Source of the DNA: Solicoccozyma terricola
Taxonomy: Eukaryota; Basidiomycota; Tremellomycetes; Filobasidiales; Piskurozymaceae
DNA: 64,000 nucleotides
Direction: 5' to 3'
Assembly (NCBI GenBank): GCA_001600875.1
Contig: BCLD01000004.1
Coordinates: 281,536-345,535 of the forward strand
Below are positions 1-10,837 of the stretch, piece after piece (position 1 is the first letter of the stretch; each line of letters starts with the position of its first letter). The translations under genes and the position numbers were made by a program. The notes beneath the pieces are model-generated. The model was not told the DNA's origin. It searched no databases and saw only the letters and a list, made by a program, of their open reading frames with translations.

Positions 1-960
1 TCGTAGTATGATCGAGCGCCGATGGCTGTTGCTATGCGTTGACCCTAAGGAGACCGCCGAGGGTTTATTAGTATGGAGGGGAGGGCCTTGTGTGAGAGGA
101 ATGACGAAGAAAAGCTCACCTCAACAGTCTCAACAAATTCTTCCGGTCGGTATGTCCCATTCATTCTTGCTTTTTCTCGAAGATCCACTTTGCAACCGAC
201 GAGGATTACTGGTATTTGATGACCACATATTGATCTGACTTCTTCGATCCACTATCCCTCGCAACGGTTTCGTCTCAGCTACATTTATCACCCCAGGGCA
301 ACTCACGCAAGAGTTCCAAACCCTCAACACGCCTCCTCACCTTATTCGTCACATTATCCAAACTATCCACCGTATCAACCGAGAAAGCAATCAAGATGAC
401 ATGCGCTTTCGAATAACTCAAAGGTCTTAACCGTTCATATTCTTCTTGCCCTGCAGTATCCCATAACGCTAGTTGTACGGGTTTACCATCGAGTTGAATA
501 TCAGCCACAAAGTTATCGAATACTGTTGGTGACTGTGGTAATGGAAAGAAGGAGATGGGAATAATGCCGTCAGTGAAAAAATGTCTACAAAGGATCATGC
601 ACAGCCACTTTCTCACATATGAATCGGGGAATTGACCCACTGCAGAAAACAAAACGAAGACATGTAATCAGCATTCAGTAGTAGGTGAATAGCTACCACG
701 TATGTGAAACGGAAAAGACATACAACTGAACACCGTCAACTATTCGAAGGGGTGATGGATGTACTTGCATTAGCTTCTTCTCTATCAAACAAGACAATGG
801 TTTCTCCAAAAGGACTCACTAAACTCGTCTTTCCACATGCTCCGTCTCCCACAATCACCAACTTTCTCCGGATCTAATCGCATAGCTCATCAGAAACTGT
901 GGATGAAACACAGCTAACCAGAAAAAAGAAGGGATCACTCACGGCGTTCTGAGTCGCCAT
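1..960 (-). CDS. Rho-family small GTPase, partial (3' end beyond window)
   Basis: A membrane-associated GTP switch of the Rho family, expected to control cell polarity and wall synthesis. Six exons can be traced on the minus strand: 943-960, 765-873, 617-639, 341-532, 120-251 and 1-44 (cut by the edge). They give the P-loop GDGACGKTS, switch I with PTVFDNF, switch [18 protein letters not shown], and the base-recognition part VGCKVDL. The C-terminal hypervariable region and the expected CaaX box lie outside the window. The start ATG at 960 is followed by only six codons before intron 1. The effector-region sequence most resembles fungal Rho1/Rho2 proteins, but the paralogue cannot be fixed. 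Oddity: reading frame and phase favour keeping about 13 extra residues between the P-loop helix and switch I (see findings). Confidence 0.9.
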
Positions 961-1658
961 TTGTTACGTCTCCACCTCTTCGCCTTCCTTGACGAGCTCT
1001 TTTTCCAAGGTATGAGAAATTCGGTATCCCTCAAGCGGATGTCGTGCTGTACTGCTACTCTGCGTTTGGAGGTCAACCGGCGTTCAAGTTTGGTGATGGA
1101 CGTTGACGGACTTTGATCTCCTTTTGCCCCAAGAAAATTCAATGGCTTCTTCTTATGCTATTCTCCGCGTTCACCGCCTTGCTTTTAGCCGATACGATTA
1201 GTTGAGAGCGGAGGGATTGTGTTCCCTTCCTTTCAGTGCCGAGGTAGGTGGACGGTGGGAGAGGATGAAAAGGTACGATTATGCGAGTGAAGGTTGGGAC
1301 TGGGTCGTGAGGATGCTGTCGTTGAGAAGGGGATGCAGCTTGTCTCCTGTCAATGGGAAGACTGGGGCGGGGAGAGGCCTTGATCAGATGTCGTGGTCGT
1401 GGTCTCGGTATAGTAAGGTATCTATCTGCGCTGGGTCGGCGCAGGGGGGAGTAGCCATTCAAGACGTTCAGATACCCATATGCACCGGTCTGCTTGTCTG
1501 TGTTTGAATCCCTCACCTTTGCTCGTCCTCTGTCGACACAGCCTCGCGCGGTGGGTACCTCGATCGTGCTTTCGGCCGGCTGAGGATGTGTGTATCGATC
1601 GAATGGGCTGTCGTTGCAGACCTCGGTTGGTGCTTTCACCGTTGAGTGTGAACGAGGG

Positions 1659-1698
1659 TGGCAGTGGCAGCAGTGGCAGCAATGGCAGCAGTGGCAGG
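1659..1698. repeat. GGCAGT/GGCAGC short tandem repeat
   Basis: Imperfect 6-9 bp units of GGCAGT, GGCAGC and GGCAAT are repeated in tandem. They lie in the 1.1-kb stretch (961-2061) between the start of the Rho gene and the 3' end of BRR2. That stretch is presumably the Rho promoter and 5' UTR plus the BRR2 3' flank; I find no convincing gene in it. Confidence 0.7.
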
Positions 1699-1912
1699 GG
1701 TGACAGAGGTGGCATCGAGCGACTGGGGACTTTGAAGCAAGCTCGCCCTCTCGGAGATGGCCTCGGCCGGGCGTGGGAAGCATCTTGGGGTGACATGCTG
1801 TCATCGCCAGCACAGTGACATCGACGGACCACACAGCTGACCACAACTGGAATGTCCCACCGTCCCGGAACACACACTTCCATCCACGCTTCATCTCTTG
1901 ACATGCGGAAAA

Positions 1913-1954
1913 GACAGAGAGAGAGAGAGGGAGAGACAGAGACAGAGAGAGAGA
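1913..1954. repeat. (GA)n-rich microsatellite
   Basis: A purine run of GAGA/GACAGA units close to the 3' end of BRR2. It is a simple-sequence repeat with no coding potential seen. Confidence 0.8.
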
Positions 1955-2061
1955 TCATTTTCAGAAATCTTGCATATCGGCATTGCTGTTAATACATGAC
2001 AAGGTCCCCACTTTCAGACTAACCCCCCAGAATCTCTCTGTTTTTTGGCATGGCAACTCCT

Positions 2062-5000
2062 CTACGCTGCTGCTTCATCCTCATCTTCGTCGCTGTCTTC
2101 ATCCTCATCATCACTGTCTGCTTCGGCCACCTTCAGAGGTTCAAGATCAAAGTCTTGATCGGCGCCTAAGTTTGGAAGTGAAAAAAAAAACCCCCGTCAG
2201 TTCCCGCTCACACCTCAATTCCAAAGATCCACGAGTCTTCGTTTACGAGAAGCCAAGCCCAGTCCAAACTCACCCATGTAGGAATCACAAATCAAGTAAA
2301 GCTTCAAAGTGTGAACACCTTGAGGTAACGTGATATCCAACTTGGTATTCAAACTCTTCTTCACCGTGACTTTCTTGATACCATAAAGAGCTCTACTCTG
2401 AGGATCTCCAACGACGAGCCACCAGTTGACCATCTTCTTCCCTGGATAGTGAGGGGCGTCCACAATTTGGTCGTTGGAAGATGATTGGTCGTCTTCGTCA
2501 ACATCTCGATCTAGGGTGATACGCATTGTGATGGGTTCCCCTGCTTTGAGATCATCAGTCGACTCAAAGGAATGAGAAAGCTCGATGTTAGGGTATGAGT
2601 TGACAAACTTGGCGACTCGGGCCCTGTAAGAAATATTTTGAAAATTTGATTTAGCGTACAGCTTTCAAAACGGCAAAAAACCCGCACTCCTCAGCAAAAC
2701 ACCCACATCTGTTTGTCATTCATCCTCAACAAATCATTCCTCTGATCGTCCTCCAACTCCATGATATCATAAACCGAATCAACTCCCGCTGCTTTGCACC
2801 TCGATAAAACGTCCGTCTCAAAGTAAGGAATCTGCTTAAGCGGACTATCGCTCTCCCATATCGCCTGAACACACATCTGTGAGAGATCCATAGCTCCCAA
2901 TGCATTGAGGTACGAGTTCGATGACATGACATCAACACAGGCGGAAAGTAGGTTGATGACTTTCCCAAGGACGACAGTTTGGTCGATTGCGAGATCAGGT
3001 GGGAGCTGCATTCGACTGAAGTGAGCTTGAAGTAGCAGGAAAGTTTTGAAGTGAGGAGAGTTGTAGTCGACGTGATCGAGCTTGACGGGAACACGCTCGT
3101 AGATTCGACGAAGGAGAACGTCCTCGTGATGGCGAATAGGAATGCTTTCGAATTCAGCAGCCGAAGCGACGATCTCGAGGAGACCCTTGAGCTTCGTGCG
3201 CTCTTTGAGAGATAGTGAGAGGGTCTCGACGGTGAGGTAGGAGATGTAGTAGTAGGCTGTAGACAGGGGGAAAAGGTGTCAAAAAAAAATGGAAATGCAG
3301 TGTAGGCACCGTCGATGCACTCACAGCAGATGAGACCAAGATTGATTGGGTTCACGTCCATCTCGTCTGCGCAAAGAGAGCACACAATGTTGTCAGCTTC
3401 AGAAGCTCGAAGCGCAAAGGCAAGCCCGCACTCTCACCTTCAATGGCGATACACTTCTTGTCCTCTAGATCTGCCAATGTGCTCTCTACCAATTCACTAA
3501 GATGGTCGGACAGATGTCGGTGAGACGTTCCCTGAAGGTTGTAGAACCCAGGGTTCTGTGTCATCCGTCGGTAGAACCACGTCCAGGTACACCAATCAAC
3601 AGCATCCTGCTTGTTCTCTATCGTCTTGGCGACGATTTCCGCATTGAAATGATCCCACAGTGCGTTCGGCAGCATCGACTCTACTGGTAATGCCTCGGTA
3701 AGGAACTTCTTGAAAAAGTCCTTTCGAGTCTGTTGACACATGAGCACGCATCGACTGCTCTCGTCGATGTTGGGGCGACATGCTCGACCCATCATCTGGA
3801 GAACGTCGGCGATGGCGTAATCCACATAGCGATGTTCTCGCCCCTCGTAAGACTGTACGCCCATGATAATGACCATGTAAGCAGTGACTGGCAAGCTCCA
3901 AGCGGTGTCCTGCGCCCCAGAGTAAGAATCAGCGGAAGGCCATTGTTGACGCGACATCTGCGGCAACTCACCTTCGAAGCAATCAAGGTCTTGATAGCTC
4001 CGGCCTTGAACAGCGTCGACACTATTCGCTTGTCCGCCTTGCTGAGCGCCTCGTGGAAGAATCCGATACCATACTTCAATGTCTCGACTAGATCCTTGTC
4101 CTGCACGAGATCCAAATGCGGCTGCAACTCGTTCTCTTCGATGTTCAAGAATCGCTTCTCGTTCTCGTCGGCCATGCAGTAGGTCAGGATATCGTTTGCG
4201 GTCAGCTTGCATTGCTTGCGCGACGGGACGAAGACGATCGTGGGCCTGCCCATAGCGAGTTCGCACATCGCGAGGTAAGCGGGCTTGACCATGGTTATCA
4301 TCAGGGAGGGGAAGTGAGGGACGTTGTAGCTCTGAAGGTGAACGTTAAGGGGAGTGGGTCGGGTGCTGCACGTAATGAAATGTCAGTCAGCAACACAGGG
4401 GTACACGCAGATCGTCTGGCCAGCTCACCTTGGAGCAAAGTTGAAGACAGTCGACGACGTTGCGCCCATCCAATCTCCGATGTCCCTGGCATTGGAAAGC
4501 GAAACGCTGCAAGCAACAATGCGGGTCTTGACCTCCGTTTGTGCCGAGACGTATCGCGTTCGAGAAATGATGACTTCGTAGGTCGCCCCAATGTCGCCGC
4601 TTCCGATCAGCTGCAGGTCGTCCGCAATAAGAAGACCGATGTTCTGCACATCCTTTCTACGCTTCCAACCTCGCGAGAGAGCATCCCACTGCGGCGGAGT
4701 GCAAATAACGATATCCGCGCGACGCAGTAAAGCAAGGTCGGCAGTCGACTCTCCAGTAAGGGCGACAATCTCCTTGCCTCCCTGCATGTCACTAAACTTC
4801 TCGCGCCATTCTTCCAATCGCATATCAACCATTTCCTGATATGGCAGAACACAAACTGCTCGAGACTCTTCAGGTTTCGACCATAATCGCAGAAGAGCAA
4901 GCTCAGCGCATACGGTCTTACCACTGCCTGTAGGAGCGCCGACAAACACGTTCTCGTCGGTAGAGTAAAGCGCGTGGAAGACCTGGTTCTGAATTTTGTT

Positions 5001-8000
5001 GAAGGTGTCGAATTCACCCTCATAGACTTTCTGGTACTCCTTGTTGTGCAAAGCAGTGACCGGAAGGGGCGCGAGATCGAGTAGTGGAGTGTGAGCTGGG
5101 AATGGCTCGGGCCTGATAAGATGCTGGAACGACAGTGGCATACGAGTTTCAGACTGCAGCCATCTGTCGGAGATGATTGAGATGTAGTAGTTGGGAGGGA
5201 CAGGTTCGGCGATGGGGATGGTGAGGGTGACGGTGTGTTCCTCCTCGGCGTAGCGTTGTCGCAAGGAGAAAGCATCGTGGTACAGAATCTTCTCGCCATC
5301 GACGTCTTCGATGATGATCCAGAATAGCTGAGAATTGCCATGCTGCAATTCATTCCACTCGAAGTCGGGCATGATGGTGAGGACGATTCGAAGGAGCGAT
5401 CGCGTGATAGGTTGCACCAATGCCTGAAGCTCGAGCTTTGGGAATTGGTGGACCAACCTGTGGATTCTTCGGCCTTCGTTGGGCAGGCCCAGTAGCTCTC
5501 CCAGCTCTGCTGGTTGTAGGTCGAAGTATCGGTACCAGGGGAACTCCTTGCGCTCCGCCTTGTTGACCACATTAGAAGGAACGTTCTTGAATTGCCGTAG
5601 TGGCGTCATTGACCTCCACATTCGACGTTCCACCATCTTGCAGAGGTCGAGTGCAATCCTGGTGGGGCCGGCCCATCCCTGCTTGAGGCAGATCTCGAAC
5701 ATGGCTCGGAGAATACGTCCAGCGGACTGCTGGATGAAAACCATGTCGGCAACAATGGCGAATCCGTTGAGCTTGAGACCAGAGATGTATGCTTGGAGCA
5801 AAACATTGACTTTGGCCGTAGGTTCATCCACCCCTTCCTTGACCGGAATAGGTACCCGCTCTAGCAGTCGCATCAACTCGAGCTTTTCGTCTTGCCTCAC
5901 TGGGATCAACTTAAATTCGTTGGACAGCGCGAAAACCCTGAACATGTCGATAATGTTCATGTTGGGTTTGAGATGCTGATTGTAGGTGGACATGGAGGTA
6001 TAGGCGATGTAAAAGTGTGACGCAATGCGACCAAGCTCGGTGCTGCGAATGACTCCAGTTTTGCGGTCGTAGTGGATGAGACCGGTCTTCTCCAGCATAA
6101 CGGCAGCGGTGTGGACGAGATCCGCTACAAGAGGTCACCACAGCGTCAGCCATCGGAAGCAACTTGCCGATATCGTGACATTGGAACTCACCTCGCTTTT
6201 GAACCAACGCGTCATCACCTTCCATATAGTCGGCACCAACGTTGTAAAGAGCAGGTGCCGCCAACATACGGACGTAGCTGAAGTGAGATGCAAAGTCCAT
6301 GAGTGAAAGCTAGGACATGCGGATGAGTCATTGACTCACAGATATGTGTATCCCAGCCACTGCACTGCCTCATCCCGATTCCGAATCGTGCCCAAGACGA
6401 CCTCGGCATTCAAGTTGTCCACAAGCCTGGATACATATTGCGACTCGATTGGCAGCTGCTGATTCATCAGACTGGTGTAGTATTGCAGCTCCGAGTGGTT
6501 CGTGATGATCAGACCCTCTCCGTACTGATCGAATTGCGGTCGACCGGCACGTCCAAGCATTTGCAAAACGTCCTGAGGAGACAGCTCAGACCACTTGCCC
6601 TTCTCCGGGTTGTAGACCTGCGTGCCCTTGATGATGACGGCGTGAGCGGGCAAGTTGACACCCCAGGCGAGAGTGGCTGTGCAGACCAGCACCTTGATGT
6701 GGCGTTCCGCGAACAGCTCCTCGGTGACCGCACGATCCTCCTTGTTCATACCGGCGTGATGAATACCGAAACCGTAAGGCAGGAGATCCTTGAGGTTGAG
6801 ATCGGTGACCTTGCCGGCCTCCTCCTCGAGAATCACACGACTGGCGCCATTGGCACTGATGAACTGCGTCTGAGTTTCATTTTCCATCGCCTTGTCTCGC
6901 AAAAACTTGGCGGTCGTGGCAGTCTCTTTTCGGGAGTGCACGAAGACGAGGACCGGATTGTCCTGAGTTGCCTGATCGAGAACCTTCTCATAGCAGACGT
7001 CGTTCATCACCTGCAGTCGCCGAATTGCCTTCTTTTCTGTGATTCCGACGAACTGCTGCTTGAGAGGACAAGGACGGTAAGTCGCGTCAAAGTAGAAAAG
7101 ACCCTTCTTGACGTCGACTCGGAGGAATGCTGCAACGTCCTTGTAGTTTGGCAGAGTAGCGGAGAGACCAACTAGACGGACATAGTCCTGGGTTTGGTCC
7201 ATCTTGCGGATTGTTCGCGCGATGATACTCTCCAATACCGGTCCACGATCGTCGTGTAACAAATGGATCTCGTCGACGATAATCAGGCGTACGAGGTTGG
7301 TGTAACTTGTATCGGTGCTTTTACGAGTGATAACATCCCATTTCTCCGGAGTGGTGACGATAACCTGAGTGGCAGCGATCTGCTCTTTGGTAAGCTGGCT
7401 ATCACCTGTGAGCTCGGAGACCTTGATGCCGAGAGGACCGAGACGAGCTGAGAATTGCTGGACCTGTTCTTGCACAAGTGCCTTCATGGGAGCGATATAG
7501 ATGATCTTGAAGGAGTCACGGTCGATGATGCCGGTGTCCTCGTCGCGGAATTGGCCAATCGTACGTAGCATGGCGAGCATGGCGCAATTAGTCTGTAAGT
7601 GAGTGGTGGGAGGACGTCTCATCAGAGTTTTGAAGCTTCACTGGAGGAGAGTCCCGGTAACCAAAGACTCACCTTTCCTGCACCAGTTGGGGCACAAAGC
7701 AACATCGGCTCGTCCGTCTGGAAAGCAATTGGGAACACTTTACTTTGCACCGGGTTCAATCGTTCCGTCTTGCCCCAAACTGGATGAGTCCACTGTGGCA
7801 ATCCAGCAATATAGACGACCACGTCGTCAGGTTGTGCCACACGCTTCTCCGGCTCTGGTACATGGATTTCCTCATATCCCTTCCCTGCTCGCTTGAAAGA
7901 GCCTGGTGGTAGCTTGACCTTTTTATTGGACATGAGATGACCACCTTGTTGGAAGATGAGGGAGTCGATGTCGATTGTGCGCTGTGGCCTGGCTACGGAT

Positions 8001-9647
8001 CCAGGTGCGAGGGTAGCTTTCGTTGGCACGGCGTTTAGTGCGTGCGACATGGTGATATCTCCGTCCGCGTTTTTGCGACCTTGATCTGCTCGATCGCCAG
8101 CAAGGGAACGGAGAATCCACCCGACGCCCTTTTCACGCATCGCGACCTCTACATCCTTCTTCTCGTCGTCGTTGCTCCTCGCCAACTTGGTACACCAAAC
8201 GATAGTATCCCTGTTCTTGGTGAGAGTTGCGACGAGATCAAAGTTTTCGTATCCGAAAAGATCAGCGACCGAGTTTTCGAGATCTCGGAGGTCCATGTCA
8301 GAGGACAGAAGTTCAAGTGCTTTAGTCGTCAAGTCGTTGGATTGGATGGAGTCGGGGTACGAGGCTGTGATGAGACGTTGAAGCCAGAAAGCGTCGATTT
8401 CGTGAGGAGATACGCGATCGGAAGATTTTTTCCCTGATTTGGATGAGGAAACGCCACCGACGACCATGTTGTCTTGTTTGTCCTCGTCGTCATCTGAGCC
8501 TTCATCTTCATCGCCAGCTTCACCCAACCCTTCCTCCTCCTCTTCGGAATCATCATCCTTGACTTCGAACCCTTCCTCTTCTTCCTCCTCTTCGCCATCG
8601 TCATCTTCAAACAAGACGGCCACACCGTCTTCTCCTTCGAGATTCCGGCCAACACCGCCACCAGTACCATCACCATCACCACCTTCCCCTTCTTGATCCT
8701 CTCCGTAATCCGTAATCTTCTTGGCGAGATTGATCATCTGACTCCAACCTTCATTGGAAAGTCCTCCGATGATACTCTCCACCTCCTTTTTCCGATCAAA
8801 CTCTTTCAGATCCTCACTTTTCAAAACTTCTAAAACCGTATCAGCCGCGCTCCTAATCGTCGCCTCTGCCTGATCGCCTAGATTCCTATGAACCGCACCA
8901 AGAAGCAACTCGTAAACCTCTCGCGTCTCAGTCGTTTTCGGTCTATACGTTAATCCTTCCATATCTTGAGTCGCATCGACGATATCAACATATCTACGAC
9001 CTATATCATCGACTTTTTGACCTGCTGCACGTCGAATTGAACGTTCTGCAATATCAGCAGCCGATAGGTTTTCCTCTGCCGCTTTCTTTCGTTTCTTTTC
9101 AATGTCTTTGGGTGCTTCACGGGTTACTCGTGATCCCATGTCGCTGGTCGTTATCCGACCGGCAAGGGATTCAGCGGCTCCGGAGGGTTCATTGTCGCGA
9201 CGTGGTCCTCGTTCTGTTGCCGAAGGGGAAGAGGGAGGGGGGGGGGAAGGAGGGTCAGCAAGTGATTTGCGCATTGATTGTTGAAAGTTCGGATGTATGC
9301 TATGCACAATCCCATCCTCGCCATCTAAGCGAGAGAAAAAGCAGCTTGCTACATTCGCAGACACAGAGAGTATTGCTCGCGGCACTCGCAGAGTAGTGCT
9401 CACTGTGTTCGCGAAGAGGTCTCGCTCGCTACACGAGACGATAGTCTTCGCGGACGAAGACAGAAAATATGAATGCTCGCTGCGCTCGCAAGACAATAGT
9501 CTTCGCTTCGCGAAGACAGAAGAATGACTGCTCGCTTGCTGCTCGCCAAGTACCAACGACCTTTCCCTCCAACTCACCCTGATTCACAACCAAACTACTA
9601 ATCGCTCCGTAATTGAACTCTGACCAATCTCGTTTCCCAGACGCCAT
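2062..9647 (-). CDS. BRR2: U5 snRNP RNA helicase Brr2
   Basis: Ski2-like DExH helicase of the U5 snRNP that unwinds U4/U6 during spliceosome activation; nuclear. The protein is about 2,100-2,200 residues, the usual size. In order: a short first exon (9578-9647, beginning MASGKRDW), an acidic low-complexity N-terminal region, the first helicase cassette with motif I APTGAGKT (the codons around 7673/7592 are joined by splicing) and motif [20 protein letters not shown], the winged-helix and Sec63 unit, then a second cassette with APTGSGKT but a degenerate motif II (DDLQ), and a C-terminal Sec63 unit ending in an acidic tail and AAA-stop at 2062-2064. Exon 1 joins exon 2 (7673-9213) across an unusually long 364-nt intron; another clear intron is 6278-6339. 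BRR2 is divergent from SET3 across 1.2 kb. Confidence 0.95.
9300..9560. repeat. Palindromic tandem repeat inside BRR2 intron 1
   Basis: Within the 364-nt first intron of BRR2 (9214-9577), two diverged copies of a roughly 55-bp unit lie side by side. Each carries an inverted repeat around TCTTCG/CGAAGA, for example GTCTTCGC-GAA-GCGAAGAC, followed by GCGAGC-rich direct repeats. More degenerate CTCGC/GCGAG motifs continue toward 9340. No terminal inverted repeats with a target-site duplication and no open reading frame of recognisable function were seen, so the origin (MITE remnant or local amplification) is open. Confidence 0.6.
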
Positions 9648-9970
9648 CTTTTGAAATATGAATAGAGGAAAAGGGGTTCTGAAAAACAGACAATCAAAAC
9701 TTCTCCCTATTCACTTCTTTCTTGCGCGTCCTAAAAGCAAGCACAAGGGATCTGATCTGTTCTGGTCTCTGGGGGTTACCGATGATGATAGATTTGATAT
9801 TTTCTCGGGGCTTCTTTTTCTTTTCGAATTCGTCCACCTTGGATTTCCGCCCACGATTCGCGCGGTGACCGTCAACAAATGAACGAAAAATTGACTAAAT
9901 GCCCTGGCTGATGGTCGACCGGCCAAGTGATTATGTCGATTGTTGGACGAGCGGACGACGAAGAGGAGAA

Positions 9971-9996
9971 GGTGGGTGGGGTGGGGTGGGGGGTTG
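9971..9996 (+). other. Potential G-quadruplex in the BRR2/SET3 divergent intergenic region
   Basis: The plus strand has at least four runs of three or more G separated by single T loops (GGGTGGGGTGGGG and onward). This fits the standard G4 pattern with very short loops. It lies about 325 bp upstream of the BRR2 start and 840 bp upstream of the SET3 start. The rest of 9648-10837 is C/T-rich, promoter-like sequence without a recognised gene. Confidence 0.55.
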
Positions 9997-10837
9997 GTGT
10001 GTTTTTGCTAAGAGAAAGATGTGGCAGGTACGGCTAGTTGGGCGAGCGTGGCCGTACCCACCGTGAGAACACCCCGTTGTCCCCCTTTGCCACCGCCACC
10101 GCCACCCCGCCACCCCGCCACCCTCGCCCCCGATTAGCGCATCCGGGCAGTTGACTCCCCTTCCAGGCGCACACGCTCTCTCCCCCGTCCCTCCGTGGCA
10201 CCGTAGGCCATCCCAAGTCCCATCGTCGCATCCTTCCATCCATACACCCACCCACATCGCTTACACCATGTCCTCTTGAAGGCCCCTTCCACACTGCAAA
10301 TAGGCACAGGCCACATTCGGCCATCATCGTTTATCAACCCTTGCCTGGTCTCCGGGTGGAATCAATCCCACAAACGAGAAAGGGATTGGTTATCGCGCCG
10401 TTTTTATTTTTTTATCTTTTTTTCAATACGGAGTGCTGGATTAGTAGGACAACGTAAAGCTTAACGAGGCAGAGTGGAGTGTGTTCGTGGGTTGGATAAA
10501 GGTGATTCGAGGGAGATCCTGGGACGACTTTTCTTTTTCTCTTTTTTTTTTCCTAAAATCTGGTGGAAAAAGGTGGGTGCCGTTTGACAAGACCGTTTTT
10601 GGTTGACCAAACACAGTTTGATTGAAATTTGCTGACCACACATTCAATTCCATATCCCCATTACCAAACCCCCCTCCCCCCTCTTTCCTGCACACCAACC
10701 TTTCACTCAAACCCTCAACATGAACCAAATAGCAAGACCCAATATCCACCTTCCTAACACGACCGACCCACAAACAAAACCCTCGACGCGTTTCCCATAT
10801 CGTCCCATTGTCCTCGACCCTCGACAGACAAGCCACG

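Noticed and set aside
1139..1894. 251-codon minus-strand open frame with Cys/His-rich CHCCHCCHC run
   Set aside because: The Cys/His run is only the translation of the GGCAGT simple repeat; the rest has no recognisable domain, and the position fits the Rho 5' region.
9297..9527. Open frame through the palindromic repeats upstream of BRR2 exon 2
   Set aside because: It lies inside an intron whose donor and acceptor restore the conserved BRR2 N-terminus; the peptide is a repeat translation.
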